A DNA stretch of 64,000 nucleotides, taken from NCBI RefSeq assembly GCF_012927115.1, contig NZ_JABBFY010000001.1, positions 310,001 to 374,000 on the forward strand, given 5' to 3'. The translations under genes and the position numbers were made by a program. This document shows positions 1-7,854 of this stretch, in pieces. Within the stretch, counting starts at the first letter, position 1; the number at the start of each line of letters is the position of its first letter. The DNA is from Sphingomonas sp. G-3-2-10. GTDB lineage: Bacteria > Pseudomonadota > Alphaproteobacteria > Sphingomonadales > Sphingomonadaceae. The notes under the pieces were generated by a model. The model worked only from the letters and a program-made list of their open reading frames with translations, made no database searches and was not told where the DNA came from.

Positions 1-2
1 TC

Positions 3-308
3 TTCCCATCCTATTTCGAGGGGTTCGGCAATGTCCTGCTTGAAGCGGCAGCGATGGAGATCCCGTCGGTCGCATTCGACGTTTCGGGCGTCCGCGAAGC
101 AGTCGCGAACGACGTGAGCGGGACGCTGGTGCCCTCGGGCGACGCGGCCGGCATGGCCGAGGCGAGCATTGCGATCCTGAACGATCCGGCGCTTCGCGAG
201 CGGATGGCGAAGGCCGGGCGCGAACGGGTGGTGCGCGAATATGCCAGCGCCGTGGTGCATGAGGAAATCCGCAAGCTGTTGGAGGCGATTGCCGAGGCGG
301 GGCGGTGA
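3..308 (+). CDS. Glycosyltransferase family 4, C-terminal part (partial)
   Basis: Open from the left window edge; only the last 101 codons are present. The visible part carries the GT4 C-terminal nucleotide-sugar site: the pattern F-P-S-Y-x-E-G-F-G-N-V-L-L-E-A-A-A, in which the E-x7-E pair binds the donor, followed by V-S-G-V-R-E-A-V and a terminal helical region. GT-B retaining enzymes of this family add a sugar to a lipid-linked glycan on the cytoplasmic face of the inner membrane. Its TGA overlaps the GTG of the acyltransferase (GTGA), so the two are probably translationally coupled. Acceptor and donor cannot be told. Confidence 0.85.
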   Translation, partial: FPSYFEGFGNVLLEAAAMEIPSVAFDVSGVREAVANDVSGTLVPSGDAAGMAEASIAILNDPALRERMAKAGRERVVREYASAVVHEEIRKLLEAIAEAGR

Positions 309-2245
309 GCGGGACGAAGTACCGCCCTGATATCGACGGCCTTCGTGCGCTGGCGGTATTGCCGGTGCTTCTCTTCCACGCCGACTTCATGGTCTTTTCC
401 GGCGGGTTCATCGGCGTCGACGTGTTCTTCGTGATCTCCGGCTATCTGATCACGTCGATCCTGTATCGCGAAGTGCAGGAGGGGACCTACACGCTCGCTG
501 GATTCTACGATCGACGCATCCGGCGGATACTGCCGGCGTTGTTCTTCATGCTGGCGGTGACGCTGATCGCGGGATTGTTCATCCTGTTGCCGCGCGAGCT
601 AGCGGAGTTGGGCCAGAGCAGTATCGCGACCGCACTCTTCTCGTCGAACATCTTCTTCTACCTTCAGAGCGGCTATTTCGATGCAGCGGCGAGCACCAAG
701 CCGCTGCTCCACACCTGGTCCCTGGCAGTGGAGGAGCAATATTATATCTTCTTCCCTGTTGCGCTGTATCTCATCCACCGCTGGCTTCCCCGCTTCGTGG
801 TGGCCGCGATGGTCGCGGGCGCGTTGATGTCTCTGGTACTCAGCATCGCATTGCTCGACCGCGCACAGAGCGCGACCTTCTACATGCTCCCCACCCGTGC
901 CTGGGAGTTGTTTGCGGGGGGGCTGGTCGCGTTGATCGCGTGGCGCCCCGCGGCCGGACGCAATGCGATTGCGCTCGTCGGGCTTGGCATGATCCTCGTC
1001 GCGATCTTCGGTTATAAAGAGGCAATGCCATTTCCTGGCGCCGCCGCCTTGTTGCCGGTCGTGGGGTCCGCGGCGATCATCTTTGCCGGGGAGGGGACTC
1101 TGATCGGCCGCATGCTCGCGCTCGGTCCGCTGCGCGGAATCGGGTTGATCTCCTATTCGCTCTACCTCTGGCACTGGCCAGTGATCGTCTATGCGCGGTT
1201 CTTGTACGGCCCCGAACTGAGGACGGGTGTGGCAATCATGTGTCTCGCGGTTTCGTGCGGAATGGCGTGGCTTTCGTGGCGCTATGTCGAGAGGCCATTT
1301 AGGCGCTCGCGTGGCGCGGGGCATTCGCCGCGCAAGTCGCTGATTGCCGGTGGTGCATCAATCACGATCGCGTGCGGGATCAGCCTCTTGCTGCTCTCCG
1401 GGCTTCCGGCGCGGCTTCCGGCCCAAGCCATCACCGTTGCCGCTGCGGCACCGATTCCGGGTGCGCCACTCCCGCATTGCTTTGCCCAACCGGGTAGCAA
1501 GCCGACGATTGGCGACTGCCTGGACAATGTTCCCGGCCGTGCCACCGTTGTTCTGTGGGGAGATTCGCACGCGTTGCAATTTCTCGATGCACTGCAGACG
1601 GTGGCGGAACTGCGGCAAATGTCGGTGCGCCTCGCAGGGCGTGCGAGCTGTATGCCGTTGGTCGATGTCCGCTTCACGCGAGGCGAACGAGAGGATCCGG
1701 ATTGCGCGGCTTTCAACGCGATGGTGCTTGAGCGGATCGCGACAGACCCGCAGATACGCACTGTAGTGCTCTCGGGGCGATGGGCGCGCTTGAACTTTCC
1801 CGCGACGCATGACGAAGCGCAGCAATTGCTCGCGCCCGTCGGTCAGGCGTCACCGGCGGCGCCCGAATTGTTCCGGAACTCGCTGCTGGCAGTAATCGAC
1901 CGGCTTCGCGCGAACGGCAAGCGGGTGATTCTGATCGGCGACGTACCCGAATTCGAACAGCCCCTGGCGAGTTGTCTTGCGCGTTCGATCTGGATGCCCT
2001 GGCTGGGACGCCGCTGCGATCATCGCCCGCTGACGTTGCCGGGCTCGCCATCGGATCGCGCGATCGAATCCGTCGCAGCGGCGCGGCCGGGATTAATGCT
2101 CGTGCGGCCAGGCGATGCGCTGTGCAACCGGCGGGATTGTATGCAGCTGATCGGTGATCAGCCAGTGTCGGCGGACGAGGACCATCTATCGAAAGCGGGT
2201 GCTGCCTGGGTGGTACGCAAGCTGCACGTTGGAGACTTGCTTTAG
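305..2245 (+). CDS. OafA-type O-acyltransferase with C-terminal SGNH domain
   Basis: 646 aa; GTG start overlapping the upstream stop. The N-terminal ~340 residues form an acyltransferase-3 domain with about ten membrane segments, opening with YRPDIDGLRALAVLPVL and G-V-D-V-F-F-V-I-S-G-Y-L, both hallmarks of the family. The C-terminal ~230 residues are an SGNH hydrolase-like domain with block I G-D-S-H (near residue 417) and the catalytic D-x-x-H in DEDHLSKAG (near 624). The AT3-SGNH fusion is known to O-acetylate lipopolysaccharide or exopolysaccharide sugars, passing the acyl group across the inner membrane. The context supports decoration of this locus' polymer. It ends tail-to-tail with the next gene, sharing four bases. 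Confidence 0.93.
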   Translation: MSGTKYRPDIDGLRALAVLPVLLFHADFMVFSGGFIGVDVFFVISGYLITSILYREVQEGTYTLAGFYDRRIRRILPALFFMLAVTLIAGLFILLPRELAELGQSSIATALFSSNIFFYLQSGYFDAAASTKPLLHTWSLAVEEQYYIFFPVALYLIHRWLPRFVVAAMVAGALMSLVLSIALLDRAQSATFYMLPTRAWELFAGGLVALIAWRPAAGRNAIALVGLGMILVAIFGYKEAMPFPGAAALLPVVGSAAIIFAGEGTLIGRMLALGPLRGIGLISYSLYLWHWPVIVYARFLYGPELRTGVAIMCLAVSCGMAWLSWRYVERPFRRSRGAGHSPRKSLIAGGASITIACGISLLLLSGLPARLPAQAITVAAAAPIPGAPLPHCFAQPGSKPTIGDCLDNVPGRATVVLWGDSHALQFLDALQTVAELRQMSVRLAGRASCMPLVDVRFTRGEREDPDCAAFNAMVLERIATDPQIRTVVLSGRWARLNFPATHDEAQQLLAPVGQASPAAPELFRNSLLAVIDRLRANGKRVILIGDVPEFEQPLASCLARSIWMPWLGRRCDHRPLTLPGSPSDRAIESVAAARPGLMLVRPGDALCNRRDCMQLIGDQPVSADEDHLSKAGAAWVVRKLHVGDLL

Positions 2246-2904
2246 CGGACAGTCAGCAGCGCAACAGATGTCTGGTAGCGCCGCGAATACCAAAGCCAGC
2301 GATGGGTACGCGACAAGAGTCCGCGCGTTCTCCGAAAGAAGGTTAGCCAGCGTAAAGCGAGACTCGCCAGTTCCTTGCCCGGTCTAATGCCCTGACGTCG
2401 CAGATCCTCAGCATAAGTCGCATCTTCGACGATCGTGCTGTTCGTCAGTTCGCTGTTGCCAAACAGGCTGGCAAGCTTCTGGGGTGAGGGGCGGTAGAGC
2501 GTATCGATCGGATCAGGATGGTATGGATAGCTCTTAGGAACGGTGACGAGGATGTGGCCGCCCGCACCGACGATCCGCTCACAGGCATCGGCGACTGCTT
2601 GCGGATCGGTGACATGTTCGAGCAGGTTCGACAGCAGCACAGTCTTGAACTTCATTGCCGCGAGTTGTTCCACCACACCGGCATCAAGGATGTTGCCGGT
2701 AAGATCGATCCCTTCGCCTTCCTTGAGGTCCGCGTGAAAGATCTTGACCCCTGCTTCTTCAAGCGGGGCGAATAGATTGTTCTGAATATGCGGTTGGGAA
2801 ACCTCGCGAAAATGCCGGGTCGATGAACCCAGATTGAGCAGAGGCGAGATGTCGCCGTGGCTCAGTAGCATCTCGCGCAGGGCGTCGGCTTCGGAAACGC
2901 GCAT
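2242..2904 (-). CDS. SAM-dependent methyltransferase (class I, type 11-like)
   Basis: 220 aa on the minus strand. A glycine-containing motif I is seen as LLNLGSSTRHFREV near residue 21. LLSNLLEHVTDP corresponds to motif IV with the usual L-E-H, and GGHILVTVPKSYPYHPDPID follows with the post-IV strand. This pattern is typical of glycan or small-molecule methyltransferases. I chose ATG at 2904 because GGGGGTGA sits just upstream. An in-frame ATG at 2961 would add 19 poor-quality residues. Its stop overlaps that of the acyltransferase (TTAG), so the two converge. Substrate unknown; a polysaccharide sugar is an inference from position. Confidence 0.8.
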   Translation of the reverse strand: MRVSEADALREMLLSHGDISPLLNLGSSTRHFREVSQPHIQNNLFAPLEEAGVKIFHADLKEGEGIDLTGNILDAGVVEQLAAMKFKTVLLSNLLEHVTDPQAVADACERIVGAGGHILVTVPKSYPYHPDPIDTLYRPSPQKLASLFGNSELTNSTIVEDATYAEDLRRQGIRPGKELASLALRWLTFFRRTRGLLSRTHRWLWYSRRYQTSVALLTVR

Positions 2905-3083
2905 TCGGTCACCCCCGGGTGCAATTGATGGAGTCCTGTTCGCCGGGATGGGGTGAGTCAAGCCGCAGCAATCGGATTTTGCTGCAATGCGGAAAAAATG
3001 CTTGCTTCACCCTTGCGCAAAGGCCCGTAAACCCGCAGGAACTGCACTGCGATGAGCATATTTTCGATCTCGATGCATCTGCG

Positions 3084-4622
3084 ATGAAAGAGATTTCGCT
3101 TTCGCAGGAGCAGGTGCGAAAGCGCGCCGCGCGGGGCGCGATGAGCGTGTTCACCCGCCATGCCCTTGTGCGGTTAATGGCCTTTGGCGGCACGCTGGTT
3201 CTGGCGCGGATGATCGACCCGCACACCTTCGGTGTGTTCGCGCTCGCGCAGTTCGTGTTGTTACTTGCCAACGCCGTTGCGGTTGGTGGGGTCACAACCG
3301 TGCTGACCCGTCAGAAAGAAGCGGTTTCCCCGGCTGAGTACAGTACAGCCCATTCGATCCAATTGATCTTGGCTGCGGTGATTTTCGCGGTTGTACTTGG
3401 AACAACGCCGCTGCTCGCCTCGGCTTATGAACTGACCCCCAGCGAAGCCTGGGCCTTCCCTGCGATGGGCCTGGCGGTGTTCCTGCTCGCGTCGCGATCA
3501 ATCCCTACCGCAGCACTCCAGCGCGGGTTGCGGCACGATCTGGTCGCTGTGTCTGAAGTGGTCGAATATCTGACTTATGTGATGGTCTCGATCGGGCTGG
3601 CACTGGCGGGGTTTGGCCTTTGGGCCCTCGTGATCGCGACGCTGACGCGGTACCTCGTCGCATCGATATTGCTTTATCGTGCAACCCGGGCGCTTCCTGC
3701 AATTTCGTTCGATCGGCCCATTGCGAGGCGGATCATCGGCGAGACCTTGCCGCAGCAGACCGCGATCCTGACCGCATTGGGCCAGCGCGCGGTGAACACC
3801 ACCGTCGTCGCCGCAGTCTTTAGCCCGGCGGCGGCTGGTCTTGTCGGTATGGCGATTACCCTGTTGGACTCCCTGGTACTCCAGCCGCTTACGTTGCTGT
3901 CGAACATTCAATTCCGCCTGCTCGCCCGTGCGCAGGACGATGCGGAACAATTCCGCAAGATGCTGGCGCAGAGCTTCTTCCTGTCGTCGGTTGTCTGCGT
4001 GCCGATCCTGATTGCCTCGGTAGCGCTATTCCCGTTGATCGTGACGATCATATTTCCGAAGAGCTGGCAGGCAACCGGGTATCTGGTCCAGATTCTGTCG
4101 GTCAGTTCGCTGAGCTATGTTGTGAGCATGCCCGCGCATCAGGCACTAAAGGCGCTGGGCGACGCGAAATCTCTGATCACCTGCTATGTACTGAGCGCGC
4201 TCGCGCAACTTGCGATCCTGCTGGTGCTGGGCGATCGGTACGGACTGCAGGGTTTTGCGGTTTCGAACATCGTCGGCAACCTGATCCTGATGGTCTACGG
4301 CATTGGTAGGTTATGGGTTCGCACCGGGCGCTTCCCACCGCTTGCGCCGGTTGCTGGAGTTGCCTTCGCCGGAGTCATGGGGGCTGTGGCCGGGGTGAGC
4401 GCGGGTTCGCTGTTGCACGGGATCGCCGGCGTTGCCGGTGGGCTGGTTATCGGATCGCTCGTCTATTTCGCATCGCTGCTGGTGACGTCAGGCCAACGCG
4501 TGGCGACGCATCTGCGGCTGGCCGCCGAGACATTGCCGGCGAAGCTGAGCGGTCCGCGTAATCTGATGCTCCTGCTGGCGACGTTTGCAGCCTCGCCGTT
4601 CAAGCGGTCGCTGGTCGTATGA
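3084..4622 (+). CDS. Polysaccharide flippase (Wzx/PST family, MATE-like fold)
   Basis: 512 aa with about 12-14 predicted membrane segments. A short N-terminal amphipathic stretch (QEQVRKRAARGAMSVFTRHA) leads into G-G-T-L-V-L-A-R-M-I-D-P, a signature at the first helices of PST-family exporters. These proteins flip undecaprenyl-linked repeat units to the periplasm. I chose ATG 3084 because the conserved region begins immediately after it; an upstream in-frame ATG at 2919 would add 55 residues without family character and would run through the promoter region shared with the divergent methyltransferase. Together with the Wzy-like protein at 13 kb and the export pair at 16-19 kb, it suggests a Wzx/Wzy-dependent pathway. 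Confidence 0.9.
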   Translation: MKEISLSQEQVRKRAARGAMSVFTRHALVRLMAFGGTLVLARMIDPHTFGVFALAQFVLLLANAVAVGGVTTVLTRQKEAVSPAEYSTAHSIQLILAAVIFAVVLGTTPLLASAYELTPSEAWAFPAMGLAVFLLASRSIPTAALQRGLRHDLVAVSEVVEYLTYVMVSIGLALAGFGLWALVIATLTRYLVASILLYRATRALPAISFDRPIARRIIGETLPQQTAILTALGQRAVNTTVVAAVFSPAAAGLVGMAITLLDSLVLQPLTLLSNIQFRLLARAQDDAEQFRKMLAQSFFLSSVVCVPILIASVALFPLIVTIIFPKSWQATGYLVQILSVSSLSYVVSMPAHQALKALGDAKSLITCYVLSALAQLAILLVLGDRYGLQGFAVSNIVGNLILMVYGIGRLWVRTGRFPPLAPVAGVAFAGVMGAVAGVSAGSLLHGIAGVAGGLVIGSLVYFASLLVTSGQRVATHLRLAAETLPAKLSGPRNLMLLLATFAASPFKRSLVV

Positions 4623-4672
4623 GGCGCAGATTTGTCATATCGGCGAAGTCTGATCGCCGGATAATGTTTGGT

Positions 4673-4687
4673 GAGGCGCTACGCCTC
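4673..4687. repeat. Perfect 6-bp hairpin upstream of the TylF gene
   Basis: GAGGCG-CTA-CGCCTC in the 85-base gap between flippase and TylF-type gene. There is no T run, so it is not a convincing intrinsic terminator; it may be an mRNA leader or processing hairpin. Confidence 0.4.
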
Positions 4688-4707
4688 CGTGGCTGGGAGT
4701 AAGGGCG

Positions 4708-5472
4708 ATGCTGACCAAAGCAAAAGAGCAGCTCAAGCGTACCGTGCGGCAGAGCGCGAAACTGCGTTCGATGATGATCCCCGAAGCGCATGAGGATATT
4801 CCTGAGGCCGATGCGGAGGATCTGAAGATCCTCAAGCGGGTGAAGCCGTTCACGCTAACCAGCAATGCCAATCTCTGGGCGACGATTCAGGCGGTGAAGC
4901 ATGTCGAGGCGCGCAACATTCCGGGTGATATCGTCGAACTGGGCGTATGGCGGGGCGGCCAATCGATGACGGCCGCGCTGACGATGAAGCGTCTGGGCAC
5001 CGGGCGCCGCCTGTGGCTGTTCGACACGTTTGCGGGGATGCCCGAACCCGGCGAGCATGATTTCAAGGCCGCGACGGGCGAGAGTGCGACGAAGGTCTGG
5101 AACGAGACGCAGGACGGCAAAGGCTTTTCCGACTGGTGCTGCGCCTCGCTGGAGGATGTTCAGGCCAATATCGGTTCCACCGCTCATGCCGATGTCCGCT
5201 ACGTGCAGGGCATGGTCGAGGATACGCTGAAGGAGGCCGCCAATCTGCCGGAGACGATCTCGATCCTGCGGCTAGATACCGACTGGTATGAATCGACCAA
5301 GGCCGAGCTGGAAATCCTCTACCCGCGGCTGAGCCCGGGTGGGGTGTTGATCATCGACGACTATGGAAGCTGGGGCGGCGCGAAGAAGGCGGTCGACGAG
5401 TATTTCGCAGGCAAGCCGATCTTCCTGAACCGCATCGATCACACCGCACGCCTGATGATCAAGGATCTCTGA
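4708..5472 (+). CDS. TylF/MycF-type class I methyltransferase
   Basis: 254 aa. Motif I is IVELGVWRGGQSM (near residue 73), followed by LWLFDTFAGMPEPG, the family's characteristic D-T-F-x-G-M block. The metal-binding region LRLDTDWYESTKAELE and IIDDYGSWGGAKKAVDEY match the Mg-dependent macrocin O-methyltransferase family. Members methylate sugar hydroxyls in macrolides and polysaccharides. A ribosome site (GGGAGTAAGG) lies just before ATG. Within this locus the likely target is a hydroxyl of a glycan residue; that is inference. Confidence 0.9.
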   Translation: MLTKAKEQLKRTVRQSAKLRSMMIPEAHEDIPEADAEDLKILKRVKPFTLTSNANLWATIQAVKHVEARNIPGDIVELGVWRGGQSMTAALTMKRLGTGRRLWLFDTFAGMPEPGEHDFKAATGESATKVWNETQDGKGFSDWCCASLEDVQANIGSTAHADVRYVQGMVEDTLKEAANLPETISILRLDTDWYESTKAELEILYPRLSPGGVLIIDDYGSWGGAKKAVDEYFAGKPIFLNRIDHTARLMIKDL

Positions 5473-5501
5473 GGGCGAGCCAGGGCAGGGGAGAGGGGGG
5501 G

Positions 5502-6374
5502 ATGAAAGCAACGGTCCGCCAGTACGCGAAGGCGATCGCCTACACATCCTATGTGCGCCTGCTTGACCTCGCTTCGCCGCAGGGCGAGGCGGTGTCGCCG
5601 GAGGCGGCGGATGCGCTCGCCGATCTGCGGCGCGATGGCTTTGTCCGGCTCGGCGGGATGTTGTCGCTGGGGGATCTGACCGAGCGGGTCGGCGGTTTGC
5701 TTGATGTCGGCGAGACCAAGCATCCGGGCGTGTCTCGCTTCTATCTCAAGAACCCGCTCGTCGCGGCGCCCGAAATCGGCGATTGGCTGCGGCTACCGTT
5801 GCTCAACGAAGTTGTGCGCGGTTATCTCGGTGGCGATCCGGTGTTCGACCGATGCCTTGTGTGGCGGATCCCGGCTTCCGCAAGCGATCGCAAGACTTCC
5901 GCCATCTGGCACCACGATTGGTGCGGGCACCGGCTGAAGTTGTTCATCCTGCTCCACGATGTCGAAGCGACCGGGCGGCCGACTCAGTATATTGTCGGTT
6001 CGCATCGCGGGAAGTGGCGCTGGGCGAGCTACGAACTGAGCCGTCATGCCGATGACGAAGCGGAATCGCAGGGCGAAGTCGCGCTGCTGACGGGCAAGGC
6101 CGGCGATTGCATCCTGTTCGACACCAATGGCCTGCATCGTGCGACGGGCGAGGGCGGTCGAGAGGCGCGTGACGTGATCAGCCTCGAATATTCGGATCGG
6201 CGTAAATCGCGCTTCCTTGCTCGCCGGGGGTTCGAACTCGGCGTGCGCCGCGACTTGATCCCGGCGGATATCCTTGAGGGCGATACGCTGATCGACCGCG
6301 ATCAGGTGCGCCCGAGCGAGGATGGGCTCGTTTATGGCGACGTTCCGCAGCTTGAGAAGGAGCCGTTCGTCTGA
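5502..6374 (+). CDS. Fe(II)/2-oxoglutarate dioxygenase-like protein (phytanoyl-CoA dioxygenase-like)
   Basis: 290 aa. A 2-His-1-carboxylate facial triad can be read: HHDWCGH provides H137-x-D139, and the distal histidine is in DTNGLHRA (H212). Arginines 1-10 residues later could bind 2-oxoglutarate. Before the triad come helices with Y-L-K-N-P and D-W-L-R-L-P typical of PhyH-like proteins, and GRPTQYIVGSHRGKW matches the family's S-H loop. Such enzymes hydroxylate or otherwise oxidise small molecules or lipids. A strong GAGAGGGGGGG ribosome site precedes ATG. Its presence in a polysaccharide operon is unusual; a role in modifying a sugar, lipid carrier or non-sugar substituent is only inference. 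Confidence 0.8.
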   Translation: MKATVRQYAKAIAYTSYVRLLDLASPQGEAVSPEAADALADLRRDGFVRLGGMLSLGDLTERVGGLLDVGETKHPGVSRFYLKNPLVAAPEIGDWLRLPLLNEVVRGYLGGDPVFDRCLVWRIPASASDRKTSAIWHHDWCGHRLKLFILLHDVEATGRPTQYIVGSHRGKWRWASYELSRHADDEAESQGEVALLTGKAGDCILFDTNGLHRATGEGGREARDVISLEYSDRRKSRFLARRGFELGVRRDLIPADILEGDTLIDRDQVRPSEDGLVYGDVPQLEKEPFV

Positions 6375-6400
6375 TGCGGCTCAACCCAACCGCCGCATGA
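6374..6400 (+). CDS. Eight-codon coupling mini-ORF between dioxygenase and propeller genes
   Basis: The dioxygenase TGA (6372-6374) shares its A with ATG 6374. That frame reads MRLNPTAA and stops at TGA 6398-6400, which overlaps the ATG (6397) of the next gene as ATGA. Two successive stop/start overlaps in 27 bases could let a terminating ribosome restart twice. No separate ribosome site is visible, so it may equally be chance. Confidence 0.3.
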   Translation: MRLNPTAA

Positions 6401-7854
6401 ACATCCAGCAACTGGCGACGCTCCCCCTCGCCGGAGAGACCTGGTCCGCGCCGGCGATCTGCGTGGCGGGGGGGCGTGTCGTCGTGATGGCCGCGGATCG
6501 CGAGGGTGCACTGTCGGCATTCGACGGGACGAGCCGCGAATTGCTGTGGCAGCGCAGGCTGGGCGGCGCGATCACCGCGTCGCCGGTGGTGGCGGAACTC
6601 GACGATGGGCCGGCGGTGCTGATCGGCACGCATCAGGGCGAGCTGTTCGCGATCGAGCCGGTTGATGGGCGGGACGGGTGGCGGTTTCGCGCCGGGGGCA
6701 TGATCCGCGCGGCGGCGGCCGCGGCGGATGTCGACGGCGATGGCAAGCTGGAGATCGTCCTGGCTTCCTATGGCCCGGAGATCACGGTGCTTTCGGGCCG
6801 GGGCGAAGTTCGCGCGCGGTGGCGGCGGCCCAAGCATGTGTTCATGGCGAAGACCAAGACCGGGATGGTCGCGGCGCCCTTGGTTTATGACGTCGATCGC
6901 GACGGCGTGCCCGAGATCGTGACCGGCGGGCGCTCGCCCTGGGTGATCTGCTACGACGTGGCGGGGCGGCCCAAATGGTATCACCGGCTGGCCTATGACA
7001 CCGACGCGACGCCGAGTTTCGCGATGGTCGGCGACACGCCGATGGTGCTGATCGGCGGCGGCGAGCATACCGCCGGGCGAGGCGACAACGCGCTGATCGC
7101 GCTCGACGGACGGACCGGCAACGAGCTGTGGCGCGCGCCGGTGGGCGGGGCGATCGACTGCGCGCCGATGATCGCGCGGATGCCTTCGGGGCGGGTGCTG
7201 GCCTTTTGCGGGACGCTGGCCAGCCACAGGCTGGTTGCGGTGGATCTTGCGAGCGGGACCATCGCCTGGTCGCATCGCTTCGGACCGACTGCATTGTGCG
7301 ATCATGGCAAGCGCGACGCGCGCCAGCCCGAGGGCGACGACCAGTGCCGCCGGGCGGACGGCGCGCCCTATTTCACCGAGTTCGCGCGCTGCCGTTCCTA
7401 TGTGAACCCGCTGGTGGCCGATCTCGACGGCGACGGGCGGCTGGAAGTCGCGACCGGATCGAACAATGGCCGCTTCGCGATCCTCGATGCAGAGACCGGT
7501 ACGGTGCGGTTCGAGGACGACACGAACGGCATGGTGCGCGGATCGTTCGCGATGGCGGATATCGATGGCGACGGGCGCGCCGAGCTGGTCGTACCGTCGG
7601 GCGACCAGTTGCTGCTCTATCGCCTGCCCGCAAATCCCGCGCCGGTGCCCTTCTACAAGGGGCGAGCGGACATGCTCGGCGCCGATCACGAGCCCGAGCC
7701 TGCGACCGGGCCCGCCCGGCCTGCCGCGCCGGGCGTCAAGGCCGCGATGTGGCGCGATCTGACCGGGCGCGACTTCGCGCGCTATCTTGCGATCCAGGCC
7801 GACAAGCGCGTGTTGCGCCGCTTCGGCGGGTCGCGGTTCGACTATTATTACTGA
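6397..7854 (+). CDS. Cytoplasmic beta-propeller protein with PQQ-like and FG-GAP/VCBS repeats
   Basis: 485 aa. Several W/Y-rich propeller blades are seen (ELLWQRRLGGAITASPVVAE; NELWRAPVGGAIDCAPMIA; TIAWSHRFGP). They alternate with calcium-type loops D-V-D-G-D-G-K, D-V-D-R-D-G-V, D-L-D-G-D-G-R and D-I-D-G-D-G-R, each followed by hydrophobic strands. There is no signal peptide, which is odd for FG-GAP proteins because they are usually secreted. The C-terminus is F-D-Y-Y-Y. I chose ATG 6397, in ATGA overlap with a preceding mini-ORF; an upstream in-frame start would lie inside the dioxygenase gene. Its TGA overlaps the next ATG. Function unknown; it could be a scaffold or sugar-binding partner of the neighbouring helical-barrel protein. 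Confidence 0.75.
   Translation: MNIQQLATLPLAGETWSAPAICVAGGRVVVMAADREGALSAFDGTSRELLWQRRLGGAITASPVVAELDDGPAVLIGTHQGELFAIEPVDGRDGWRFRAGGMIRAAAAAADVDGDGKLEIVLASYGPEITVLSGRGEVRARWRRPKHVFMAKTKTGMVAAPLVYDVDRDGVPEIVTGGRSPWVICYDVAGRPKWYHRLAYDTDATPSFAMVGDTPMVLIGGGEHTAGRGDNALIALDGRTGNELWRAPVGGAIDCAPMIARMPSGRVLAFCGTLASHRLVAVDLASGTIAWSHRFGPTALCDHGKRDARQPEGDDQCRRADGAPYFTEFARCRSYVNPLVADLDGDGRLEVATGSNNGRFAILDAETGTVRFEDDTNGMVRGSFAMADIDGDGRAELVVPSGDQLLLYRLPANPAPVPFYKGRADMLGADHEPEPATGPARPAAPGVKAAMWRDLTGRDFARYLAIQADKRVLRRFGGSRFDYYY

Noticed and set aside
2919..3083. Longer start of the flippase gene
   Set aside because: The extra 55 residues lack family character and would cover the promoter region of the divergent methyltransferase.
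6178..7689. A 503-codon reading frame on the minus strand across the propeller gene
   Set aside because: No ribosome site, composition of a GC-rich shadow (many Arg, His, Pro), and it opposes a gene with clear family motifs.
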